Assembly (NCBI RefSeq): GCF_003944765.1
Contig: NZ_RWIU01000008.1
Location: 1 to 64,000 of the forward strand
Direction of reading: 5' to 3'
From: Hymenobacter perfusus
GTDB lineage: Bacteria; Bacteroidota; Bacteroidia; Cytophagales; Hymenobacteraceae
DNA: 64,000 bases
The position numbers were made by a program, and so were the translations under genes. Numbering within the stretch: position 1 is the first letter of the stretch; each line of letters opens with the position of its first letter. Below, one piece after another: positions 37,018 through 44,853 of the stretch. The notes under the pieces are model-generated. The model had not been told where the DNA came from. It did no database searches and saw nothing but the letters and a program-made list of their open reading frames with translations.

Positions 37018-37854
37018 ATGGAGAAGATGTCAATACAAGATTTGCCCCAGAGCATCGTTTTATTAGGTGCTGGACGAGTGGCCCAGCACCTGGCGCCGGC
37101 CCTGGCCGCTGCCGGACACAGCATAGTAGGCGTGTGGAGCCGGACGCCGGAATCGGCGGCGGCGGTGGCCGCTACGGTGCCCGGCGCGGCAGTACTGGAT
37201 AGTCTGCAGCATCTGCCGGCGGCGGCCGTGTACCTGCTGGCCCTGCCCGATGCGGTGGTGCCGGAAGTGCTGGCGGCGGCTCAGTTTCCGGCGCGGGCCC
37301 TGGTTGCCCATACGGCCGGGGCATTGCCACTTTCCGTCTTTGCGGGGTATTCCCACATTCGGGGTGGCGTGTTCTACCCGCTCCAGACGTTCAGCCCCGG
37401 CCGTCAGATTCAGTGGCCCGCCGTACCGCTGTGCCTGGAAGCAGCGGATGCCGCTGGGCTGGCCACGTTACGCGCGTTGGCAGCCTCGCTGAGCCAGGAG
37501 GTGCGGGAGCTGAGCTCGGAGCAGCGGCTGCAGCTGCACATGGCTGCCGTGTGGGCCTGTAATTTCCCCAATCATCTGCTGGGAATCAGCCACGCGTTGC
37601 TGGCGCAGGCCGGACAGTCCTGGGAATTGCTGCACCCGCTCATCCGGGAAACCGTGGATAAAGCCCTGGCCTTACCGCCCTTTACCGTCCAAACCGGCCC
37701 CGCCGTGCGCTATGATGCCGCTACGCTGGCCCGCCACGAAGCAGCCCTGGCGACTCATCCCGACTGGCAGACGCTCTATAAAGAGCTGACGGCAAGTATT
37801 CAGCGCATCGCTGCGGGGGTTGGGACAAACAATGAGGCGGGCAAGCAGCTTTGA
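37018..37854 (+). CDS. Rossmann-like/DUF2520 domain protein
   Basis: A 278-residue cytosolic protein with an N-terminal NAD(P)-binding fold (IVLLGAGRVAQHLAPALAAAG, GxGxxA-type) and a C-terminal DUF2520 helical domain (FYPLQTFSPGR, then HMAAVWACNFPNHLLGISHALL). The arrangement resembles ProC and other beta-hydroxyacid/imine reductases, but the substrate is unknown. The ATG at 37018 is preferred to a TTG at 37006. In many Bacteroidota this gene lies next to the KdsC-like phosphatase; here ferredoxin and iscX come between. Confidence 0.88.
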   Translation: MEKMSIQDLPQSIVLLGAGRVAQHLAPALAAAGHSIVGVWSRTPESAAAVAATVPGAAVLDSLQHLPAAAVYLLALPDAVVPEVLAAAQFPARALVAHTAGALPLSVFAGYSHIRGGVFYPLQTFSPGRQIQWPAVPLCLEAADAAGLATLRALAASLSQEVRELSSEQRLQLHMAAVWACNFPNHLLGISHALLAQAGQSWELLHPLIRETVDKALALPPFTVQTGPAVRYDAATLARHEAALATHPDWQTLYKELTASIQRIAAGVGTNNEAGKQL

Positions 37855-37880
37855 TTCGGGGGGAGGCGTGCGTACCTTCG
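37850..37880 (+). promoter_or_regulatory. -33/-7 promoter before the ferredoxin gene
   Basis: TTTG at 37850-37853 and TACCTTCG at 37873-37880 are 19 nt apart, the spacing of the Bacteroidota housekeeping promoter, with one base off in the -7 box. The -33 element overlaps the stop codon of the upstream gene. Confidence 0.6.
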
Positions 37881-37918
37881 CACCCGCATTTTTGCTCCGA
37901 TCTACCTAGCATTCCGTC

Positions 37919-38248
37919 GTGAAAGCCGTAAATATTACCTTCAAGTTTCAGGACGGCCAGCCCGACCAAACGCATGTGGCCGCCGAAGGCGAATCGGTGC
38001 TGGATGTGGCCCTCAACAACGATATTCAACTGCAGCACAACTGCGGCGGGGTATGTGGTTGCAGTACCTGCCACGTCTACATTCTACAGGGCGAAAACGA
38101 CCTGCCCGAAATTTCCGATAAGGAAGAAGACTTCATTGACCGGGCCGTGGACCCGCGCATCAACTCCCGTCTGGGCTGCCAGTGCGTGATGCAGGGCAAC
38201 GCGGATATCGTGGTGCTCATTCCGCCCCAGAACTTCCTCGGCCACTAA
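37919..38248 (+). CDS. fdx: 2Fe-2S ferredoxin, ISC/adrenodoxin type
   Basis: A 109-residue electron carrier. The cluster ligands are Cys42, Cys48, Cys51 and Cys87, the same positions as in E. coli Fdx of the ISC iron-sulfur assembly system; Cys46 and Cys89 are extra. Acidic residues (ENDLPEISDKEEDFID) form the usual partner-binding helix. Translation starts at a GTG (37919). It is followed by iscX, as fdx is in proteobacterial isc operons, which supports a role in Fe-S cluster assembly. The rest of the isc set (hscA, hscB, iscU, iscS) is not here. Confidence 0.92.
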   Translation: MKAVNITFKFQDGQPDQTHVAAEGESVLDVALNNDIQLQHNCGGVCGCSTCHVYILQGENDLPEISDKEEDFIDRAVDPRINSRLGCQCVMQGNADIVVLIPPQNFLGH

Positions 38249-38259
38249 TTCAGAGAGTT

Positions 38260-38334
38260 GAGTGATGAATGCTGAGTGATGAATTGGATGTTGTCCGGTT
38301 CCTGCTTCAATTCATCACTCAGCATTCATCACTC
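38260..38334. repeat. Perfect 27-bp inverted repeat between fdx and iscX
   Basis: Arms 38260-38286 and 38308-38334 are exact complements with a 21-nt loop. Each arm is itself built from a repeated GAGTGATGAAT-like unit. There is no T-run after it and iscX starts 15 bp later, so it is not a simple terminator. Confidence 0.85.
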
Positions 38335-38348
38335 ATCACTCAATCAGA

Positions 38349-38585
38349 ATGAATCATTTCGAGCCCCCGATCAAGTGGAGCGACCATGAGGATATTGCCA
38401 TGGCGTTGTACGAGAAGTTCGGTGACGACTTCAGCGAAGCTAAAATCTACCGCATCCGCTTTACCGAGCTGCTGGAATGGGTACTGAGCCTGCCCAACTT
38501 TGAAGGCACCCGCGAGCAGGCCACCGAAGGCCACCTGGAGCAGATTCAGGCCAAGTGGGTGTACGAGTGGCGCGATAATCAATAA
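38349..38585 (+). CDS. iscX: Fe-S assembly protein IscX
   Basis: A 78-residue acidic protein of the IscX/YfhJ family, which binds IscS and modulates iron delivery in Fe-S cluster assembly. The whole family pattern is present: KWSDHEDIAMALYEKFGDD, then VRFTEL-like IRFTELLEWVLSLPNF, ending IQAKWVYEWRD. Its position after the Fdx-type ferredoxin repeats the order of E. coli, but with a 100-bp gap that is mostly an inverted repeat. Confidence 0.92.
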   Translation: MNHFEPPIKWSDHEDIAMALYEKFGDDFSEAKIYRIRFTELLEWVLSLPNFEGTREQATEGHLEQIQAKWVYEWRDNQ

Positions 38586-38663
38586 TTCAGCAGTAGTGCA
38601 AACACTGAGTAACCGGGCTGACTACACAGGCGGCAGGGTTGCTCAGTGGCGTTTTTGAAGCAT

Positions 38664-39167
38664 ATGGATGCAACGCTGGTTCCGGCCGATTTGTCGGTCA
38701 TCAAGGTTTTTATCTTCGACGTAGATGGCGTGCTGACCGATGGTACGCTGCTCGCGTTCAACTCCGGTGAGCAGGCCCGCGCCTTCCATATTCGGGATGG
38801 GTACGCCGTGCGCCACGCCCTGCGCAAAGGGTACCGGGTGGCTGTTATTTCGGGCCGGGAGGAGGAGGGCGTACGCAGGCGGCTGGAGTCGCTGGACGTG
38901 CGCGACATCTACCTGGGGGTAGACGATAAGATGAAAATCTTCAACAGCTACCTCAATACCTACCACCTTGAGCCCACCAGCATTGCCTACATGGGCGACG
39001 ACATGCCCGACATTGAGGTAATGCGCCGCTGCGCCGTAGCCGCCTGCCCCGCCGACGCCGCCGCTGACGTGCGCGCCATCAGCAACTACATAGCCGCGCT
39101 GCCCGGCGGACACGGGGCCGTGCGGGAGCTGATCGAAGCCGTTATGAAGCTCCACGGTACCTGGTAG
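38664..39167 (+). CDS. KdsC-like HAD phosphatase
   Basis: A 167-residue HAD-superfamily phosphatase of the KdsC (C0, capless) group, which removes phosphate from 3-deoxy-D-manno-octulosonate 8-phosphate in LPS core synthesis. Motif I is FIFDVDGVLTDG (Asp19 nucleophile, Asp21), motif II is ISGREEEGV, and motif IV is MGDDMPDIEVM. The ATG at 38664 is preferred; a GTG at 38646 would add six residues. KdsC is the best fit, but the same subgroup includes acylneuraminate cytidylyltransferase-linked phosphatases, so the substrate is inferred. Confidence 0.87.
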   Translation: MDATLVPADLSVIKVFIFDVDGVLTDGTLLAFNSGEQARAFHIRDGYAVRHALRKGYRVAVISGREEEGVRRRLESLDVRDIYLGVDDKMKIFNSYLNTYHLEPTSIAYMGDDMPDIEVMRRCAVAACPADAAADVRAISNYIAALPGGHGAVRELIEAVMKLHGTW

Positions 39168-39214
39168 CTGAATGCCCTTCCGTAAGTAGATAAGCCCGGC
39201 TTTGAGGCTGTTAG

Positions 39215-39255
39215 CCCCGGTTGTACCCTGTGCAGCCGGGGTTGTGCTTTTCTGA
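39215..39255 (+). terminator. Probable terminator after the KdsC-like gene
   Basis: Arms 39215-39223 and 39233-39241 pair over 9 bp with one G-U, followed by TTGTGCTTTTCT. It lies 48 bp past the phosphatase stop and before cspA. Confidence 0.6.
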
Positions 39256-39305
39256 TTTCCCTCTATATTTACCCGTATCATTAACCTACTTCTTTTCTTT
39301 TTTTC

Positions 39306-39500
39306 ATGAAAACAGGAACCGTAAAATTCTATAATGAGTCGAAGGGCTACGGCTTCATTACGGAAGACGGCACGAATGAAGATTTCTTCGTTCATGTGAC
39401 CGGCCTTAACGGGGGGCAAATCCAGCAGAGTGACCGGGTAGAGTTTGACACGCAGGAAGGCCGTAAGGGCGTTAATGCGGTGAATGTGAAGCGCCTGTAA
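39306..39500 (+). CDS. cspA: Cold-shock domain protein, CspA family
   Basis: A 64-residue single-stranded nucleic-acid-binding protein. RNP1 is KGYGFI (13-18) and RNP2 is DFFVHV (26-31), both intact in the five-strand OB fold. Such proteins melt RNA structure; many are constitutive rather than cold-induced. The gene has its own terminator, and a pyrimidine-rich leader just before the ATG in place of a Shine-Dalgarno sequence. Confidence 0.95.
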   Translation: MKTGTVKFYNESKGYGFITEDGTNEDFFVHVTGLNGGQIQQSDRVEFDTQEGRKGVNAVNVKRL

Positions 39501-39531
39501 GTAACGTTTACACCCGGTTTTACCACATGGG

Positions 39532-39570
39532 TTGGCCCCTTCCGAAAATCGGGAGGGGCTTTCTTCTGCA
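39532..39570 (+). terminator. Terminator after cspA
   Basis: A GGCCCCTTCCGA / TCGGGAGGGGCT stem around an AAA loop (39533-39561) is followed by TTCTTCT. It is 32 bp past the cspA stop. Confidence 0.75.
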
Positions 39571-39628
39571 CCCTGCCGAATAGGAATGCATCTTTGCGTG
39601 GCCAGTTCCCCGCAGTTTTTCTTCCGCT

Positions 39629-40561
39629 ATGCCCACCCCCCCCCATTCTGCCGCTCACCTCCCGCTAGCGCCGGCCACCGCAGGGGCGTTGCCGGAAGCC
39701 GGTGGGTGGCGGCAGCTGGCCCGGCTGGTACGGTTGCCCAACCTGCTGATTATGGGGCTGTGCATGGTACTGGTGCGGGCTTGTCTGTTGTTGCCCGATG
39801 CTCCGTGGCGGCAGGTGCTGGCTCCCGGTTTCGGCCTGCTGGTACTGGCGGCTCTCAGCGTAGGAGCTGCCGGCTACATTATCAATGATTACTATGATGT
39901 GAAGATTGACGCTATCAACCGGCCGGGGCGGCTGGTGGTGGGCAAAGCCGTCAACCGCCGGCATGCTATGCTGGCACACCTGATATTATCGGGGCTGGGT
40001 GTGGGGCTAAGCGGGTGGTTGTCGCCGTGGCTGGGGCTGGTCAATCTGGGGTCGGCACTGTTGTTATGGGGATATTCGGTGCGGTTTAAGCGCGTGGCGC
40101 TGGTCGGCAACGTGAGTATTGCCACCCTCACAGGGGCGCTGGTGCTGCTGCCCGAGCTGCAGTTGCGCACCGACAACCAAGCCGTATGGAGCTACGCACT
40201 GGCGGCGTTTCTGCTGACAGTAGTGCGCGAAATTGTGAAGGACGTGGAGGATATGCGCGGCGACGCTCAGCACGACTGCCGCACGCTGCCTATTGTGTTG
40301 GGAGTGCCGCGCACGAAATGGGTAGCCGGCTTTTTCCTGCTGTGCCTGGTCCTGCTGGTAGCCGGAGCTGCCTGGCAAACGCTGCTGGGCCGGCAGTGGG
40401 GGCTGGGCGGGTGGCTGCTGGCTTTGGTGCTGCTGCCGCTGCTGGGTCTGGGCTACCACCTGCGCCGCGCCGACCGCAAAATGCACTTCGCCCGCCTCAG
40501 TGCCTGGTGCAAATGGGTGATGCTGGCGGGGGTGCTGTCGATGGGCTGGCTGGCGGGTTAG
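39629..40561 (+). CDS. UbiA-family prenyltransferase
   Basis: A 310-residue membrane enzyme with about eight helices. The two Mg-prenyl-diphosphate motifs are NDYYDVKID (Asn86, Asp87, Asp90, Asp94) and KDVEDMRGD (Asp205, Asp208, Asp212). INRPGR after the first motif is typical. In the Bacteroidota close relatives are usually called geranylgeranylglycerol-phosphate geranylgeranyltransferase-like, but the acceptor is unknown; heme O synthase and MenA are less likely by motif. An imperfect -7 box (CATCTTTG) sits at 39589. Confidence 0.88.
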   Translation: MPTPPHSAAHLPLAPATAGALPEAGGWRQLARLVRLPNLLIMGLCMVLVRACLLLPDAPWRQVLAPGFGLLVLAALSVGAAGYIINDYYDVKIDAINRPGRLVVGKAVNRRHAMLAHLILSGLGVGLSGWLSPWLGLVNLGSALLLWGYSVRFKRVALVGNVSIATLTGALVLLPELQLRTDNQAVWSYALAAFLLTVVREIVKDVEDMRGDAQHDCRTLPIVLGVPRTKWVAGFFLLCLVLLVAGAAWQTLLGRQWGLGGWLLALVLLPLLGLGYHLRRADRKMHFARLSAWCKWVMLAGVLSMGWLAG

Positions 40562-40727
40562 GGGGCAGAATGTAGCACAACACTAGCCGCCCGGCAACCG
40601 TGACGCCGGCTGTTGCGTTAGGGCCTATTACGGCGGCGGATTTCAGCGTATATCCAGGCTGAATACCCCAGTGGGCCGCGCCGTACTGTCCTCCCCATCA
40701 CCTTTTCTGACCCCAAGCCATCTACGT

Positions 40728-42005
40728 ATGCGCTTTCTCTACCCGCTGCTGGCGCTAGGTGCGCTGGCCGCGCCGGCTGCCTGGGCGCAGTCGGCTCCCG
40801 CCGTCCTTGCTCCGGCTCCCGAATCAGTTCTGCTGGCATCTGCTGCCCCAACCCAGGCTCCCGAAACGCCTATTGAGGGCGCGCCAGTAGGCCTTACCCG
40901 CGCCCTGACGCTTGGTGCTACTACCAAGTCAAAGCTCAAGCTTACCCCCGATGACCCGGACGACCCGAGCTTCATTCCGGTGCCCATTGTATTCTATCAG
41001 CAGGAAACCGGCCTGGCGGGCGGGGCGGCTATTCTGCCGGTGTGGCGCTTCGGTAAGGATACCACGGTGCGCAAGTCCAATGCTCGTCTGATTGCCTGGA
41101 TTTCGCAGGAAAAGCAGACCACCGTACAGCTCACGCACACCATTTTTACCAAGGAGGAGAAGTTCTACTTCTCGGGGGAGGCCAGCTACTACGACCTTGC
41201 CTTCAACTACTACGGCCGCGGCAACGAGACCGATAAGGACGTGGAGTCGCACATTCAGTACCCGCTCATCGTGTTCGATGAGAAGGCCTTAGTGAAAGTG
41301 GTGCCCAACCTGTTTGTAGGTGTGCGCTACCGTTACACCGACCTGGGTAAAGTAGAATTGAAAGACCAGGAAGGTAACACGGCCCCGTATTTCGCTATTC
41401 CGGCCGAGCAACGGGCCGGCTACGTGACTTCCGGCGTGGGTCCGGCCCTGCTCTACGACAGCCGCGACAACGTGCTGGCGACCTATACGGGTAACTTTGT
41501 GGACGCGCACGTCCTCTTCAATGGCGGTGGGCTGGGTTCCGATTACAACTTCACCCGCTACATGGTGGATGCCCGGCACTTCACTCCGCTGTTGGGTTCC
41601 AACAATACCATCCTGGCCGTACAGTTCCTGGGTCAGTACCACACCGGCTCGGTACCGTTCCGCGAGTGGGGCGGCATGGGTGCCACCCTGGGCGGCTCGC
41701 TTTACAACAACGCTTACCTGATGCGCGGCATCTACGAGGCGCGTTTCCGCGACCGTCAGTTCACTACAGCGCAGGCCGAAATCCGGCAGAAACTGTTCTG
41801 GCGCATCGATGGCGTAGTATTCGGAGCGGTGGGCCAAGTGGCTCCGGCTCTGGACGACTACAAGCTCGACGCCATGAAATTTGCGGGCGGTGTGGGCGGC
41901 CGGTTCCGCTTCAACCGCCGCGACCGGCTCAACATCCGCCTCGATTACGGCGTGGGCTCAGGCGGTAACTCCGGTATCATCTTCGCCGTCGGCGAAGCCT
42001 TCTAA
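40728..42005 (+). CDS. BamA/TamA-family outer-membrane protein
   Basis: A 425-residue protein with a signal peptide (MRFLYPLLALGALAAPAAWA, start at 40728) and a C-terminal surface-antigen barrel. A low-complexity Ala/Pro segment (about 22-55) precedes the barrel. Barrel signatures include YYDLAFNYYGRGNETD, GVRYRYTD, LLYDSRDNVLATYTGNF and RFNRRDRLNIRLDYG with a GVGSGG loop. No POTRA domains fit in the short N-terminal part, so it is not BamA itself but one of the small Omp85-like barrels common in this phylum. Function unknown. Confidence 0.85.
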   Translation: MRFLYPLLALGALAAPAAWAQSAPAVLAPAPESVLLASAAPTQAPETPIEGAPVGLTRALTLGATTKSKLKLTPDDPDDPSFIPVPIVFYQQETGLAGGAAILPVWRFGKDTTVRKSNARLIAWISQEKQTTVQLTHTIFTKEEKFYFSGEASYYDLAFNYYGRGNETDKDVESHIQYPLIVFDEKALVKVVPNLFVGVRYRYTDLGKVELKDQEGNTAPYFAIPAEQRAGYVTSGVGPALLYDSRDNVLATYTGNFVDAHVLFNGGGLGSDYNFTRYMVDARHFTPLLGSNNTILAVQFLGQYHTGSVPFREWGGMGATLGGSLYNNAYLMRGIYEARFRDRQFTTAQAEIRQKLFWRIDGVVFGAVGQVAPALDDYKLDAMKFAGGVGGRFRFNRRDRLNIRLDYGVGSGGNSGIIFAVGEAF

Positions 42006-42150
42006 CGCCCATTTTTCCCGCTGCAAAAACCAGTTGCTCCCCCCTTTAGACTGGCTGCTGACGCGTTAGAATAGTAACCAATTACGCAAAACAGCGCACT
42101 TCACGAAAAGCGGCTAACCGCCGCTAAAAGGTATCCGCTGCTTGGCTATC

Positions 42151-42188
42151 CAGAAAAACCCCCGAACGGAAGTTTGGGGGTTTTTCTG
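42151..42188 (+). terminator. Strong rho-independent terminator
   Basis: Arms 42151-42167 and 42172-42188 pair over 17 bp with one G-U and a 4-nt loop; the stem contains T5 and A5 runs, so it can work both ways. It is 146 bp past the barrel protein and just ahead of the glycosyltransferase gene. Confidence 0.85.
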
Positions 42189-42265
42189 CGTTTAAGCTCT
42201 ACCGTAGCGGTTTCATTTGCTAAATGAGGTAGCTTTTGACGAGCCAGCCGCGTACAAAGCCGCAC

Positions 42266-43438
42266 ATGGAACACGCCACTCCCTTGCGCTTTCACGCTGA
42301 AGTATCCGCCGGAGCAGCCGCTTTTCATTGGCCGGCCATATTTGCCGAGGTTCAGCCGGCTCCGACGCTGCGGGCCTGCGTGATTATCCCTGCCAAAGAT
42401 GAAGCCCCGGGGTTGCCGGCCACCCTGGCGGCCCTGGCCGCGCAGGTTGATGCGCGGGGCCGCCCATTACCTGCCGGCTACTTCGAGGTTTTATTATTGG
42501 TGAATAACAGCCAGGATGCTACGGCGCAGGTGGCGCGCGCGTTTGCGGCCCGGCACCCACAGCTGGCGCTGCACGTTGCCGAAATTCAGCTGCCATCTTC
42601 GGAAGCGCACGTGGGCCGGGCCCGCCGCCTGCTGATGGATGCGGCTCTCCGCCGGCTGGAGCTGGCTGGCCAGCCCGGGGCCTTCATTGCCAGTACCGAT
42701 GCCGACACGCAGGTAGCGCCCGATTGGCTGGCTGCCACCGCAACGGAGCTGGCTGCCGACGCCGATGCCGTTGGTGGCCGAATTCTGATGGCCGATGCCA
42801 ACCCGGCATGTCCGGTGCGCCGCTGCCAGCTGCGCGACGCCACGTATCAGCTGTTGCGGGCGCACCTGGAAGCCTTGCTCGATCCGGTAGCTCACGACCC
42901 CTGGCCCCGGCATCATCAGCATTTTGGGGCCAGTCTGGCAGTTACGGCGGCGGCTTACCGGGCAGTAGGTGGGTTGCCTGTGGTGCCGCACCTGGAGGAT
43001 GAGGCCTTGTACCAGTTGCTGCTCCTGCACGATTTGCGCGTGCGCCACAGCCCGGCCGTGCGGGTATTCACTTCTAGCCGTCAGCAGGGCCGGGTGGAGG
43101 TGGGGTTGTCGTGGCAGCTGCGGGAATGGGCCAGCCTGGGCCGGCAGGAGCCGTTGGTACCGCACCCCGCCGCCTGGGCCGCCGAGCTGCGGGCGCGGCG
43201 GGAGTTGCGGAAGACGTGGCAGGCAACGGATTCAAGGCTGCCTCACATGTCACCGGCTCAGACCTTCGAAGGGTTCTGGCGTCAGATACAACCCAGCCTG
43301 CGGGCCGCCGAAGAGAAGAAATACCCCGCTATTCCGCTGCGTGAAGCTATAACCGAGCTGCGCCAGTTGCTGGCTGCTGGGGCTAGGAACGGGTTAGATC
43401 TGGCGCGCGTACCAAAGTCAGCCTGCTTTGTAGGCTAA
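42266..43438 (+). CDS. GT2-family glycosyltransferase of the NodS/PIG-L cassette
   Basis: A 390-residue soluble GT-A enzyme. The nucleotide-binding start is RACVIIPAKDEAPGLPATLAAL (about 36-57). The metal-binding DxD is Asp145-Ala-Asp147 in ASTDADTQVAPDW, and an ED pair (Glu244-Asp245, HLEDEALYQ) sits where the base is found in GT2 enzymes. No membrane helix is seen, so it differs from chitin/hyaluronan synthases and NodC. It ends 16 bp from the stop of the methyltransferase on the other strand. Donor and acceptor are unknown; the linked deacetylase suggests an N-acetylated sugar. The ATG at 42266 is chosen over a TTG at 42236. Confidence 0.85.
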   Translation: MEHATPLRFHAEVSAGAAAFHWPAIFAEVQPAPTLRACVIIPAKDEAPGLPATLAALAAQVDARGRPLPAGYFEVLLLVNNSQDATAQVARAFAARHPQLALHVAEIQLPSSEAHVGRARRLLMDAALRRLELAGQPGAFIASTDADTQVAPDWLAATATELAADADAVGGRILMADANPACPVRRCQLRDATYQLLRAHLEALLDPVAHDPWPRHHQHFGASLAVTAAAYRAVGGLPVVPHLEDEALYQLLLLHDLRVRHSPAVRVFTSSRQQGRVEVGLSWQLREWASLGRQEPLVPHPAAWAAELRARRELRKTWQATDSRLPHMSPAQTFEGFWRQIQPSLRAAEEKKYPAIPLREAITELRQLLAAGARNGLDLARVPKSACFVG

Positions 43439-43454
43439 CCTTTGTCAAGCTGGT

Positions 43455-44057
43455 TTACCGCCGGGCCAGCACGTCCAGCCGGTACTGCGCGTGGCGCTGG
43501 CCGCTGACGTGCAGCAACGGGCCGTCGGGGCCAGCCCGCTGCAGAAAGAACTCGTGCACGTCGTCGCCGGTAAGCGGGTAGTCGTGGACCGGAGCGGTCC
43601 AATGCACCAGTACCAAGTGGCCCCCGGGGCGTAGCGCCGTCAGCATCCGGCTGGCAGCGCGCTCCAGATCAGCCGGGCTCCAGTAATACCCCACTTCCGA
43701 AACCAGAATCAGGTCGAACTCCCCGCCCGGAAACTCCTCCGGTACGCGCAGCAGTTTTAGCTCTACCTGCGGGAGATGCGCGCACCGCTGCCGGGCGCGC
43801 TCCAAAGCGTTGGCGGCTACGTCTACAGCCAGCAAATGGCCGCAACGGGTTGCCAGCTGCTCGGTAAGCACCCCCAGGGAGCACCCGATTTCGAAGGCCG
43901 CCGCGTAGTGTTGCTGCGGCAGGGCAGCCAGCGTCGTGGCATACTTTTCCCGCTCGTACGGGCTGGTTTCGAAGTTCCAGGGGTCCTGGTTGGCCCGGTA
44001 TACGTCGTCGAAATACGTGGGCGGCAGCGTATTAGGTTGATTCGGGTTGGGCTGCAT
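43455..44057 (-). CDS. NodS-like SAM-dependent methyltransferase
   Basis: A 200-residue class I methyltransferase. The N-terminus matches the NodS family closely: YFDDVYRANQDPWNF (15-29) and SPYEREKYATTLAALP (32-47). Motif I is AFEIGCSLGVLTEQLA (54-69), with the acidic motif II in LLAVDVAANALERARQRC and motif IV in FDLILVSEVGYYW. NodS N-methylates the de-N-acetylated terminal glucosamine of rhizobial Nod factors. Here it follows a PIG-L deacetylase by 15 bp, so methylation of a freshly exposed sugar amine is the natural guess; the true acceptor is not known. Confidence 0.87.
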   Translation of the reverse strand: MQPNPNQPNTLPPTYFDDVYRANQDPWNFETSPYEREKYATTLAALPQQHYAAAFEIGCSLGVLTEQLATRCGHLLAVDVAANALERARQRCAHLPQVELKLLRVPEEFPGGEFDLILVSEVGYYWSPADLERAASRMLTALRPGGHLVLVHWTAPVHDYPLTGDDVHEFFLQRAGPDGPLLHVSGQRHAQYRLDVLARR

Positions 44058-44072
44058 AAGCGGCAGATGAGG

Positions 44073-44816
44073 TTAGTCGATTATGGTTTCCAGGTAGACT
44101 TCCACGGGCCGGGCGAAATGCGCCAGCATACTCGGGGCCAGCGTAAAGCCGGTAGGGTCGTCATCAATGGGGGAACCGGCCAGCTGCGACTTGTGGGCGG
44201 CAATGGCCCGCTGTTTCTGCGCCAGCACCGGCCCGATATCAAGCTGCCAGCCCTGGACTTCACCGGGTTGAGGCAAATCGGCGGGGGCCGCCCGTTCCCA
44301 GGCCCACACTATGTACTCCAGCAGGCGCGGGGCGGGCGTCAGCTGCGCCAGGGCGGCCAGGGCCAGCTGATACGTGGCCCGATGGTCGTGGTGCGGGTCG
44401 CGGCGCCAGGGTACCAGCACCGTCTCGGGCTGCGTGTGGTCGAGAAACTCCACCAACTGCTGCACGGCCGCCGTGCCGGCCGGGGCCTCGGGCGCAGGAA
44501 CCGCACCATCGGGCAGATTGAGCGCAAACAGGGCTTGGGCCGGGACGCCCAACTCCGTGAGGGCCGTGCGCAATTCCTGCTCGCGGAGCTGCTGCCGGGC
44601 GGGGGCGGGAAACTTGCGGGAATTCGGGTGCGACATAGTACCGTCGCTGACCAGCACGCACCACACGGGCTGCCCGGCCTGCCGCAGCAGCGCCAGGAGC
44701 CCTCCGCACCCCAACGATTCATCATCGGGGTGGGGGGCCAGTACGACGGTAGGGCCGAGCGTGGCAGCGGTGGCGGTCGGCATCAGCGGGTAAGCGGCAA
44801 AATCAAAGGCAGGCAT
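44073..44816 (-). CDS. PIG-L family N-deacetylase
   Basis: A 247-residue zinc-dependent deacetylase of the PIG-L/MshB/BshB type, which removes acetyl from GlcNAc-containing small molecules. The zinc and catalytic motif is APHPDDESLGCGG (His29, Asp31, Asp32) and the third ligand lies in PHHDHRATY (His142-His145). The start at 44816 (MPAFDFAAYPLMPTA) avoids the overlap with the upstream flavoprotein gene that a longer frame would need. It lies 37 bp behind that gene and 15 bp before the methyltransferase. Bacillithiol BshB is a formal alternative, but the neighbours do not fit bacillithiol synthesis. Confidence 0.88.
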   Translation of the reverse strand: MPAFDFAAYPLMPTATAATLGPTVVLAPHPDDESLGCGGLLALLRQAGQPVWCVLVSDGTMSHPNSRKFPAPARQQLREQELRTALTELGVPAQALFALNLPDGAVPAPEAPAGTAAVQQLVEFLDHTQPETVLVPWRRDPHHDHRATYQLALAALAQLTPAPRLLEYIVWAWERAAPADLPQPGEVQGWQLDIGPVLAQKQRAIAAHKSQLAGSPIDDDPTGFTLAPSMLAHFARPVEVYLETIID

Positions 44817-44853
44817 AGGCGTGGTAGTAGAGAGAAGCGGAGAGAAAGGGGCG

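Noticed and set aside
38260..38334. CRISPR or tandem-repeat array
   Set aside because: Only two inverted arms are present, with no regularly spaced direct repeats or unique spacers, and no cas gene is in the window.
39629..40561. UbiA protein as heme O synthase to go with the ccm genes
   Set aside because: The motif context (NDYYDVKIDAINRPGR) and lack of neighbouring cox genes do not fit CtaB; the acceptor is left open.
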